From Zeus faber (Eukaryota; Chordata; Actinopteri; Zeiformes; Zeidae): DNA of 64,000 nt. The translations under genes and the position numbers were made by a program. This document shows, in pieces, positions 1 to 58,000 of this stretch. The notes under the pieces were generated by a model. It was given only the letters and a program-made list of their open reading frames with translations, had not been told where the DNA came from and searched no databases. How positions within the stretch are numbered: the stretch's first letter is position 1; each line of letters starts with the position of its first letter. The stretch is taken from contig OY482859.1 of the NCBI GenBank assembly GCA_960531495.1, positions 29,385,112-29,449,111 on the forward strand. The letters run 5' to 3'.

Positions 1-46760
<46,760 letters not shown>

Positions 46761-47660
46761 GATGCGTTGGATCACATGTGACGGAGAAGGGAAGCATTAA
46801 GTCTGAAGGGACTTTTGTATGGGATGGGGCGGTCGACGGGATTGCATTAATACAGCTACACACACCCTACCCCACCCCATTGCACCTAATCCACATTGTC
46901 CACTTTGAGAACACCTTCATTGATAAAAAAAAAAGCCTCCTTGGACAACCATTAAGTCCCCCAACCCCCCAGCATACTGCTAAGGTGACACTAAAAATAT
47001 ATACTGTATGTAAGCATGCAAAAGGAGAGAGCTGATTTGACTGTGAGTGCAGAATGAACTGGAATCCATTAGTTTACGCTATGGTGGGAAGACTTATTTA
47101 TACCTAATAATATTCCATTTTATATAATTATTTTTGCTTTTTAAAAATATAAATGTTCCAGTTATTAATGTTGTTATTACTACTGCAATTACTCTGTTTA
47201 CTACCATAAATATTATAATCCGGCTAATGATGCCTCATCAGTTAGCTTTATCTATACATTTGTGTGTATGTATGTAAGTATGTATGCCTATATGTCTGTA
47301 TGTACTGTTTGTCCATTCACCTAGAAGCTGTCTTTGTCTGTCTGTTATTATATACTCCCTCTGGTCATGTCCCCTAATTTTCCATTTCTATGTCTATGTG
47401 CATTGTGTCTGAAAAAGTATAAAAAATGAATGCTTAATTAACTATACAACTGAAATTAAACACGTATGGCAACTTCAAACACAAATATTAGCAAAATAGC
47501 ATGTATTTTATAAAAAGTGGAAGTAGAAAGAGATGGAACATGCTGCTTACTGTTTGAATCATCATGTGGATATGCCCTTGAATTCAATAATTCCTTTGGC
47601 CGCTAAAGGGGGTGGAATTAACCAAAGTCGATATTCGGATAATAAAACTGTGTGTAAAGA
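46761..47660 (+). other. atp2b3: Probable atp2b3 3' UTR
   Basis: Sequence after the stop codon, AT-rich beyond about 47040. An AATAAA at 47641-47646 followed by T-rich sequence is a candidate poly(A) signal. The true end cannot be fixed without transcript data. Confidence 0.3.
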
Positions 47661-47969
47661 TTAAAGATTTTATTTAAATCATTTCTTTCATCTTTATTTG
47701 TATTCTGCTCCTATCGAGCAGGATAAAAAGTAAAATAATCAAAATGAACAAAAAGAAAAACATTAAAAAGAAAACAGTGATCAATCAATCAATTTCAATA
47801 ATAAATTAATGAATATATTAAAAAAATAAAAAATGGGGCAACTTCAATAACTGCCCTGGAGGAAAAGGTGAGTCTATTTTGATAGCATCAAAACACACCC
47901 TGAAGTATTCTACAACTTTTGAATAATATTTTTTTTATAAATTGGGTACAATCGGTTAAATTCAGATGA

Positions 47970-48064
47970 CAGACAACTCTTAGACTTACTTTTAAAATTA
48001 TCTTTATATATATATTATATAAGATATAAATAATATAAGGATATAAGAGTACAGCCCGAAAGGT
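47970..48064. repeat. Dispersed repeat family X, copy C left part
   Basis: acagacaactcttagactta, then taaaattatctttatat and a TATA-rich stretch. The short TIR element at 48065 interrupts it, and it resumes at 48331. Confidence 0.65.
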
Positions 48065-48330
48065 TGATGACCCGCTCCGATGGCGCAATATGTCAGCTGC
48101 GTGTAAATGCCAAACGTAACCGCATAATCTCTGCTTCAAAGTGTCAGGCTGGTCGCTGCTGGCATTGTTCTTTCCCGCAATTTCGCATTCTTCCTGTATT
48201 TATATCCTGCACTTGTTACCGTTTTGGAACAATACATTCAAATTGTTTCAATACATCTTACGACTTATCTATCGCTTATTTTTGTCATTTACGCACAACT
48301 GACCTATTTCGCCATATCAGCGGGTCATCA
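48065..48330. mobile_element. MITE with ~45-bp inverted ends (TGATGACCCGCT)
   Basis: The left end is TGATGACCCGCTCCGATGGC and the right end, reverse-complemented, is TGATGACCCGCTGATATGGC. Both continue with matching blocks (GTCAG, GTAAATG). It is 266 bp long with no ORF. The family is unknown and no target duplication is evident. Confidence 0.78.
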
Positions 48331-48512
48331 CAATACGGGGCTAGATGCATGGGGGTGGAGGGAGCGTAGCAACACAGCAAGCAGGCAGCAGAGCAGGTAG
48401 CGCTGCATGGATTGGCTGCTTATGGCCGGCCTAGGAAATCATGTGGCATGGTCAAGTTCTTGCTTCGCAAGTTGTCTGACAGTACTAGCTCCACAAGCTA
48501 TGCATCATTAAA
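48331..48512. repeat. Dispersed repeat family X, copy C right part
   Basis: gtggagggagcgtagcaaca, gattggctgcttatggccgg, catgtggcatggtcaagtt and gtctgacagtactagctcca then caagctatgcatcatt, like the right ends of copies A and B. Confidence 0.7.
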
Positions 48513-50120
48513 AAAAAAATGGAATTCATCATTATACAAACCTTATTAAAATAATTTTAGATATTAAAAAAAAGGACATTTGACATTTAATCTTTCAAAT
48601 TAAAATTTTTAATTGGCAGCATTACTAGCATCATCTCAATCTCAATATGTCAATTTCATTGTCTAAATGTCTTTAAACCCAATTTCTTATCCCTTTAACC
48701 TTAATGCTTTACATTGAAATTTCAACTTTAATCTTGACATTCCATTTTTCATCTTTTAAAGATATTATTCTCAAAATACTTTAATTAAACAAATTTAATT
48801 TTGCAATGGACCTTAAACTATTCTGTAATATTACAAACACCCAAGTCAACAAAAACAATCAAGCCACAAAGACAACATTTTATTTTTGCATTTCTTTTAA
48901 ATGTACAGGTTCTTTACACGATCAAAATAAAATTGAAATTATGCCTCAATTACAATGCAATAAGCATTGCATATATACAGAAACAAGTAAAAAAAACAAA
49001 AACAAAAAACAATATTACCAATATATGCACACACTCTTCAGGTCAATATAGAGTACTTCACAATCCATAACATAATTTGGAGAAGTAGCAAAAGTAGACT
49101 TATGTTACAGACTCTTATGCAGATAATTTGTATAGGTGTAGAAAAATAAAAACCTTGAATTTGCAATTTAATATATAGTTTAATGCGTCACACTGGGATG
49201 AGTATTTGATTTGGTGGGTTTCAGCATAGCTACACCATGCGTTAGAGTTTAGGAGACTTGTCAACGTGCCTATTTAGTTGGCTTTGTTAAGAGTATCTGA
49301 GATGAGTATCTAGGAGGACATTTTATGAAGTCAGGAATATAAACAAATAGAATCAAATGTAAATGCAGGGGAAATTGTGAACATTAGAGATATTTGTTAA
49401 GATGCTGATAAGTACACCTTTGGACGCATCTGAAATGTTTTATTCTGGTATTTATTTATTCATATTTATGCGTCAAACCTCTTGACTTAAGACAAAAAAA
49501 ATAAAAAATATAATTAATTTTAGGAGGTAAGATAAACCTACACAGGAGTCTCATCATGTGATGACTATTATGAATCCCAAATGGCATCAAATTCGTCACA
49601 TAGGAAACACAAATGGCCAAAACTTAGATAGCACTGTTGTACTGTTGCGTTCAACACATTATATTGTGTTGCCTCTTTCACAGATACTCAGCAGAGTCAT
49701 TCCTTCTTGAGACTGAGGAATAGGTTAAATTGTTCCCAGTACAAAACTGCACCAATCTGCACTAAATTAAATCAAAAATCTTCCTCGACAAAAGCATCAA
49801 TCTTCCTCGGAAAAGTCCTATGTAGCATAAAGCGTGACTGTCATAAATGTTCTAATTAGATTGAGCAATTGCCATGCAGGTTATATTTTACTCTTGCAAT
49901 TTCTTTAAAGGGTGGTGAGGGAATGGAAGTGAAGTCATGCACGTTCACCCGCCAACAGTGAAGCACTAGGCAGTAAGTATCCTGAAGAGGGTGCCAAATC
50001 CTAAGAGACAGTCCTACATAGATTGTAACACCTTATCATCCATGGATCATCCTCAGCAAGGTGACTAATTTGACAGCGCGCTGTGATTGGGATGGATTGT
50101 GCCCCATTTGTTTGTGCCCC
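48513..50120. other. Intergenic sequence, nothing recognised
   Basis: AT-rich DNA between the 3' ends of atp2b3 and kcnab2. No ORF with a recognisable domain and no clear repeat. Confidence 0.4.
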
Positions 50121-50309
50121 GGGGATGGTAGCTCAGGAGGTAGAGCTGGTGGTCTAGTAATCTAAACGTTGCTGGTTCGATCCCAGGCTCCTCCTGCTAG
50201 CATGCTGCAGTGTCCTTGAGCAAGACACTTAACTCCTGATGGCTGTCGTCGGTGTTTGAATAATTGTAAGTCGCTTTGGATAAAAGCGTCTGCTAAATGC
50301 AATGTAATA
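50121..50309 (+). repeat. tRNA-derived SINE, copy 2
   Basis: The best preserved copy in the window: GGGGATGGTAGCTCAGGAGG A-box region, GCTGGTTCGATCCCAGG B box, TGTCCTTGAGCAAGACACTT body, and tail GTAAGTCGCTTTGGATAAAA then GCGTCTGCTAAATG. The head is tRNA-like but does not fold into a full tRNA with an acceptor stem, so it is not called as a tRNA gene. Confidence 0.92.
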
Positions 50310-51289
50310 TCACATTTTTATTTTTACTGTACTGCACATTCTGTACTGCAGTCTATATGGCTAGAACTCTGCCCTATATTCTTCCCCCACAACTCTTTTT
50401 AGGACCAAAACAAAGTGGGGGACATTTTTGGGGTCTGTCTGAGGTGGGAGTACTTGTGGGAGTACTACTATTGTCTTGTCGTCATTAATTGCATGTCAGA
50501 ATTGCAGCCTACTGCTCTGCCTGCAAATTCAACCGCTTGCAAATGTGTTGGGAATTTTGTTAGAAAACCAATAAGACTTGCACGCCAATTTCAGGGTTCA
50601 CACAGTGGCGTCCATAGCAATCATTACTGTCGGGAGAGATCCAATAAGCATGCAACCAAATCATCTCAGATACCTCAGTGAAGGGGCACTGAGATTCAAA
50701 ATCCACCCATGCTCAAGCAGCAAGAACGCTCTTATAAATCGATACCTGGGCAGCTTCTCGGACATACTACATTGTCATACCGCTGCGCCACTTCCTCTAT
50801 ATGAATTGCAGATTGATGATGACACTGCATAGAAACTTTTTATAAGAATATTGCCCACAAACTCTGTTTATGGTACGTGATGCATTCACAACATAAAGGG
50901 ATTAGCCCTCTCTTTGGCATTGAGAGAAGTGACCTTCATGTTTCTTTAAAGGGTGCTAAAAACCTGTTGTACTTTTCAGAATACTCCAGTACCTCTTCAG
51001 CTTGAGCCTCAGCCTAGACAGGGTTCCATAGCTGTGGAAAGCATCATGTCCAAGCATGGTCCTGGTATGCAAAAATAGCAATGCCAGTGTCATGAACCAC
51101 TACAGACCATGTTAACATGTGTGTAAAGGTTACAATGTGGGGATGAGAGAGCGGCAAGTTATTTCGCTTTGGTGCCAAATGTGCATTCCATGCTGCTGAA
51201 ATAGGAGAAAACGAGGTGACTGAAGTCACAAAAAGAGGGTGTTACTAGCTTGTTAAACTGCTGGTTTGCTGTTGGAAGTTTGCCCTGCT

Positions 51290-51420
51290 GGACTGCATTT
51301 AAGAACAGTGAGGGCCAAGCTTCTCAATAGTAAAGCATTCAACAAAGTTGTGCCATATTTTAGCAGTTATAAATGTTGGGAACCAACATTTTGAGTTGAA
51401 GTCTGGGTTGACCAATAAAG
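51290..51420. repeat. Dispersed repeat family Y, copy 2
   Basis: cttctcaatagtaaagcatt, aaagttgtgccat, gttgggaaccaacattttga and gtctgggttgaccaataaag. Resembles 4370-4480 and 54075-54200. It lies in the likely 3' UTR or downstream region of kcnab2. Confidence 0.5.
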
Positions 51421-51610
51421 CCAACCTACTGTATACTTTAAGCCATTATTGGACTCACAGAGCATCGCAATATGATTTGTGTGGGGCTTGTTGAAGCTTT
51501 CACATTGTGCTTTGTTGTTTGTATTCTTGCAAAGTTGCTGTCTAGGATTGATATAGAAGCCAGGAAGTGGCTTTTGAAAGGTTTGCCTAATTTCTAACTC
51601 ACTTCAATAA

Positions 51611-51616
51611 TTTATT
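51611..51616 (-). promoter_or_regulatory. kcnab2: Candidate poly(A) signal for kcnab2
   Basis: AATAAA on the minus strand, about 325 nt after the kcnab2 stop codon. Other AATAAA hexamers occur further on (for example 50317-50322), so this is only the nearest candidate. Confidence 0.3.
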
Positions 51617-51939
51617 AATCTCCAGAGGAAGAACGTGAAAAAAGGAAATTGTTTACTTACTTTCCTTAATGAGTTCTCCGCCCCCCACAACTAATTGAAG
51701 TTGTAACGCATACACTTGAACTTGCGCTTACTAATAATGAGATGAGGAGGAACCAAATTCAAAGTGTTGCTCGATTACATGAGTAAACGCAGTGTGAACA
51801 TGACTCCTCTAACGACCGGATCATTCTCTGGTTGTGTGTCTTTGTCTTGCTGTGTACCATTCGCAAGCAGCTGACAAACAAGCAGCTGACAGAAAAAATG
51901 ACTCAGATTCCAACGTTGCCAACAACCCCTTTGAGGATT

Positions 51940-52029
51940 CTAGGATCTGTAGTCCTTTTTGCTGTAGGGTTTGTTTCCGAGAATGCTGTCCACCTCATGC
52001 ACAATGGACGAGGACAGCTTTGGAAGCAC
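51940..52029 (-). CDS. kcnab2: kcnab2 last coding exon
   Basis: This 90-nt exon encodes [18 protein letters not shown] then [11 protein letters not shown] and TAG at 51942-51940. The minus-strand acceptor is ttgtccgcag. It is too short to appear as a long open frame and was found by the conserved C-terminus. The -SKKDYRS end is that of vertebrate Kv-beta 1 and 2. The [11 protein letters not shown] wording favours beta 2. Confidence 0.96.
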   Translation of the reverse strand: MLPKLSSSIVHEVDSILGNKPYSKKDYRS

Positions 52030-55000
52030 CTGCGGACAAAAGAACACAATAATGCATAGGGAAGTAGATGAGACTACATAGAGGTATGTGATTACATCTT
52101 ATTACAGAAGCTTAATCTGCACTATGCTATCATATAAGCATAATACAGTGGAAGTCGCTGTGTGGTACCTTTGTAGTCTTAATCCTGAAGGCTGGCTTAA
52201 TTAATGTATTCATCCAAATAAAATGTTTATCACACAATTACTAAAAATAGAGTAGTCCTGCCGGCACAAAATTATTTGTCAACCAAGCAACCAAGACCTT
52301 GTTTACATGATTGACTTTCCACACACTATATATTTTATTTTACATTTTATATTTTTTTATATATATATACAGTATATAAGATTACTATAATATATATACA
52401 TACAGTATATGCAGTATGTGTATATAAAGTATGTATATACTGTATATATATATATATATACACAAAATAAAATAATATTAATACAATGATCATCTATCTA
52501 TCTATTTTGCATGGTGAGAAAACAGACCACTAAGATAACATGGTTTTGGTTAGAAAATACACAGTAGTCATTATATTGACTTAATAAACGTAATCAATTT
52601 GTGTAAAATATACCACATTTTCACAAAAAACTAAAATACTTCAAGGAATGGCAGGAGATTGCGACAAATAAATAGGTTCCGTATTCAGAGAGAGGAGAGA
52701 TTTCCCTGCTAAAAATAGCAGTAAGGCTCCATAATGGGAGAAGCAAATATATAGAAATGCCCTAGCAATCAAATTAGGCAGATGTTGCTCCTGTTGTTGC
52801 ACAGCTTGTTCAATTGATGCCACCTTAAATTGCCCCTTGTCCCCCGCGGGCAAAGAGGCTGATTGACCTTCTCCACTTATTAAATGATTGAACAGAGCAA
52901 AACCATCCACTCCATACACTTGCAAGTGTCAGAGGGAAGATATTGATTTTTAGGCTGTGGGCACCCAGAGGTTAAGACTTTTTTTTAAATTTAACTATGA
53001 ATGAGATTTAAAGGATAGGTTTGCTATTTTCCAACCCAAGCCTTGTTAAAATGTTGATTACCATCATTTAGAACCCATATCCCATCAACACAACCTGACT
53101 TGCTTTACTATTGAGAACAACCTGCTTCTCACTGTGCTTAAATGACATCTGCTTAAACAATAAAAGCCTATTGTGGTGTGTGGATGGGGTGGTTTGAGCA
53201 GCCACACCTGACGCTCGTTGGTTGGGCTTACGAGCAGTAGGTTTAAAAACCCCATCCACAAACATACTCAGGAGTAGCCTCTGTCATGACATGTTCAATC
53301 TGCTCCTAGCTAATTCCACCTAACCGTCACGCTACAATAAACTGGTGTTAACAACCCCCCGTTTTGTGTGCCTGAGGGCCCTGAAAACTTTTTTTGTTTT
53401 TTGGACACTTGTTTGTATGGGAACCCTGTTTCAGAGTCCAGTGTTTTTTATTATTTAAGGTATTGGAACCCTGGGTCAGTCTGCTTCAAACATTTTTTTT
53501 TTTTTGTTTTCTGCTTGGTGGGTAGGATTTGGCCATTCTTCCTTGCATCAGTTTGGCGTTGGGTATGTGAATGGGGTGGTTTGAGCAGCCACACCTGACA
53601 CTCGGTTGGGCTAACAAGCAGTAGGTTTAAAACCCCATCCACACGCTCAGGAGCCCATATCATGACATGTTGAAGCTGCTCCTGGCTAATTCCACCTTGC
53701 CTTCTCTCTACAATAAACTGGTGTTAACAACCTATCGTCGTCTGTGCCGGAGGGCCCTGCCACACATGTACTTTTATATACCTTTTTCTTTTTTTTACAT
53801 TTGGAATAACAATATGATGTATTTATAACTTCTTTTGGAAATTGCCACAGTACATCCATAGAGAAACAATAGGTTGTCAGGAATTGATGCAACTTCCTGT
53901 TTCCTTAGCAAAGATGTAGCCAAAAAAAATCAACCCTGATGATATGCATTGTTTGCAACCATTTTTCCTGTATAACATTAAGATGTAAAGACTAGGATAT
54001 TGTGTGTCCTGATTTCAAGTGAAAATACATTTCAACTATTTTTTTTTTTTTAAAGGTTTGCTCCATTGGAGTCCAATTTAAGCACAGATTAGGCAGCAGA
54101 GCTATAGGCTTCTCAATAATAAAGTGTTAGGTGAGGTTGTGCTATGAACGGGAATAAATGATTGTGAACCAAATTTTGTATATGGCTTAGGTTCAAAAAG
54201 TGAACCGATCTTTTAAAGACCTTATTTGTAGTGAAAATATGTAAAACTCCCTGGTAAATGGGAGTGCAATGGAAGGTATTTGGGATGTATACTATGGCAA
54301 TGGTTGTGCATGCCACGTGTTAAGGTAAGTTTAGAAATTACTCTAGGGATGCTGCATCGCTTGTCAAAGCAGGGAGCGCATGGAACCCCAGGGAAGCAGC
54401 CAATGTGCCTAACAATCATTTTTGACAATAAACAACATTACATAGTAGGCAAAGTTCAGAGGAGGAGGGCAGGATTTGGGTCAGGTGATGTGTGGAACTT
54501 TGGCGCAAGGCTACATTGTCAGAAAGGAGCCAAATGGTTGTTAGCCAGATTCAGCAGCAGGAGTAAGCTTGTCAGAGCTGAAGGGCAGTTTCATGGACAA
54601 AACAAGGTCAGCGGATGAATTAGGATAGTGTAAATAGGAAACTTAGATAGCAAAATTTGTGGAGCAGGAATGCCAGTTGTTTACAAGTTTCATAAGTTGT
54701 AACTTTGGAAAATTGTATATGGGAAGGGACTGGAGGTTATTGACATAATTACAGGTTCCACAGACAATTGTGTCCAGTGCCTTGAGAGTGACCTGACATG
54801 GTGTGTATTAATAGAGGGAGGGAATAGTGTCATTGAGCTGGCCTGTGCAGAGACCGTAAGAGGGGCAGGTGCTCAAAAAAAATGTATAAAAGGCACATGG
54901 AACCATCTCAGTTTGGGGGTGGGAGCTGATGATGTGTGTCCGTTAAGTACAGTAGTATGTTTTTCCCTTCACACTGTTTTCATTTTTTTTATGCCCACAA

Positions 55001-58000
55001 TGGCACCACAATGCGCACCATTGCGGGCACGTCGAGGACACGGTCCTCATGAATATTGTGTATCTTGCCCAGAAAATCCGCTACCTTGATGCCCATTCAC
55101 GCTGGGAGTGGGCAGCCCCTCCCCCATGTGCCTGTCATTGAGTTAAGAGTTTCGTTTGCGGATGTACTGTACATAATTAAAGAAGCCTTTGAGAGAAGTG
55201 GTTAAGGTACACAGATTTTGTAGCTGAAGCAAGGGATTGTGGCTGGCAGGCACACATTAGACCAGCAGAGACCCAGAGGGGTTAGAGGGTTTGTAGCCAA
55301 ATTAATTATGTCACTTGTGTAAAAATCGTTCTCTGAGATCAGGTCCAGCTCGGATTTGTCCAAAACAGCTCATTAGGTCAACTCAGAGGCTGTGGATGAT
55401 AGAAAACTCAATGGTGTCATGATGATGGTGAGGGATGGATGTTATCCACTGAGGAGACCCATGCAGAACCAATGGCACTGCGCATCCATCAATGGTGCCA
55501 ATGGCAAGGCCCGTATGGTATTGGTGATGGTACTGTAGATGAGGATGGATGATAGCCACCAAGGAGGCCCATACAGAACCAGCAGCAGTCAGCACACATT
55601 AATCATTGGACAGGCTCATATGGTATTGGGCGTGGTTATTAGGGATCGAGGGTAGCCACTGCTGGGGATGTCGGTGCAGCGCTGGTGGTGGTTGTGAAGG
55701 ATTATCACGGTGGATGTAAGCATTGGATAGTGGTGCCTTACCTACAGTCCTCACCTGTATTGCTCCTATGTTCTCCATCAGCTGGTCAGTGCTGGAAGCC
55801 CCCAGGAGGACAGAACTCACCCCCTCATTCCTTAGGCACCACGCTAGAGCACAGCATTGAAACCACAAGAAAACGCAAGGACGACCATAAGAGTGATCCC
55901 CTTGGTGATCCCCATAGTTATTCTGTTTACAGCATGTTTGTAGGCATAAGAGCAAAGGTAGACAGACGGACAGACAATGACATCGGGACAGTGTGGGCAC
56001 ATACGCTACTCACAAAAAGTTAGGGATATTCCGCTTTCGGGTGAAATTTCAGGATGAACCTAAAATGCACTATAAACTTTACAGGTGAACTTAATTTGAC
56101 CTTCTCTAAACTTTTGAATGCACATTTCCAACTGTTCATGTTTCAGTACTTTTTGCACAACTTGCTGTTCTCTAACAAGGAGCTGAACGGCAAAATTTAC
56201 AACAGGTGTTTGATCCATGAATCGACCAATACATTTCCTGGTTCAATTAGAATTGGTATTTCAACAGTCCTCTTCATCATGCTGTTCACATTGTGACATC
56301 ATAAGTCCAAGAAAACACCTAACAATTGATCAACTCAACTCCAGGCACATTTAAGGGAGGTGAGAGGCACCCAAGTGTCACGTCAGACCATTCGAAACCA
56401 TTTACATCAGCGTGGTCTGCGTGCTAGACGACCTGCAAGGGTACCCGACCACACCATCAGGCACAGGCATCATCGTCTTGCACGGGCCAGGAAGCTGGAC
56501 GAGGGACCAGTGTGTCGCGGGGTGTGCTGAGTGGACCCAGGTGCAGAGAACGAGGCAGAGACAGAGATGAGGTGGCAAAAATAAAGGTTTACTTGTAACA
56601 AGCACACAACAAAGGGAAGGCACAAATAAATCGGAGATTTACTCCAAAAAAACAAACCCCCAAAAAACAATTGAACTTTTCAAAACAAAAAAATGGACAA
56701 AAGACAAGTAAGAATTTCGTGGGCTTGGAAACGAGAGCTTTCAAGGATGTGCACGGAAGGACACAAAAGACAGGGTATAAATAGGAAAGACAAAATGAGA
56801 CACAGGTGAAACATATGACATAATGAGGCTGGGTAATCAGAAACAGAAACAGGTGAAACAGAGCAGCATTGATGAGGCAGTACTGGCGGCATCTAGTGGC
56901 CGGTGCCGGAAGGACCCGGGCGGACCCTGACAGGACCCCCTTGTCCAGGAACGACTGGAACCCAGGAGCGCTCCTCTGACCGTAACCCTCCCAGTCCACC
57001 AGATATTGCAGGGCCCCGCGGACCCGGCGGGAGTCCAGGAGCCGGCGGACCGTGTAGGCAGGCCGACCGTCAATGATGCGAGGCACGGGAGGAGGCCTTG
57101 TGATGGACGCCAAGGTGCTGGTGACCACCGGTCGGAGACGAGACACGTGGAAGGTGGGGTTTATCCTCATGGACCGGGGGAGCAGAAGACAGTATGCGAC
57201 AGGATTGACCCGCCGCACGACATTGAAGGGCCCAACATACCGTGGCGCGAGCTTGGGCGACTCCAGCTGCAATGGAAGGTCCCTGGTGGGCAGCCAGACC
57301 CTCTGGCCTGGACGGAGCATAGGCGCTGGTCTGCGCCGTCGGTTAGCCTGGATCCGCTGCTGCCGGGATGCCCTCAGCAGCGCCTGATGAGCCCTCTGCC
57401 AGGTCCGTCGGCACCGCTGGACGAACCGCTGGGCTGATGGCACTCCCACCTCTGCCTCCTGCTCCTGAAACAGTGGAGGTACGTACCCGAACTGGTACTC
57501 AAACGGGGACATGCCGGTGGAAGAGCAGCGCGGTGGAAGAGTGTTGTGAGCGTATTCCGCCCACACAAGACGGTCGCTCTAGGAGGCAGGGTTGGAGGAC
57601 ACGAGGCACCTCAGGGTGGTCTCCAGGTCCTGGTTGACCCGCTCCGTCTGGCCGTTGGATTGGGGGTGGAAACCGGCGGACAGGCTGACGGAGGCGCCGA
57701 GGAGCTGGTGGAATGCCTTCCAGAACCGGGAGGCAAACTGCCGACTGCGGTCCGACACGACGTCCGGGGCAGGCCGAACACCCTGACAACATGCTGCACC
57801 ATGAGTTCAGTAGCTCGGGGAGTTCAACCAGCTCAGGAGGGTCGAACTGTCTGGAGAGAGCGTCGGGCTTGAGATTCTTGGAACCGGGACGATATGACAG
57901 GATGAAGTTGAAACGATTGAAAAAGAGGGCCCATCGGGCTTGCCGGGAGTTGAGGCGTTTGGCGTCCTGAATGTATGTCAGGTTCTTGTGGTCGGTCCAG

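Noticed and set aside
50121-50200. tRNA gene
   Set aside because: The A and B boxes are the head of a SINE. There is no acceptor-stem closure, and the sequence runs straight into the SINE body. The same applies at 15020-15101 and 63330-63404.
54280-54618. 112-codon plus-strand open frame
   Set aside because: No family recognised, and it lies inside a kcnab2 intron on the opposite strand. Kept only as unassigned sequence.
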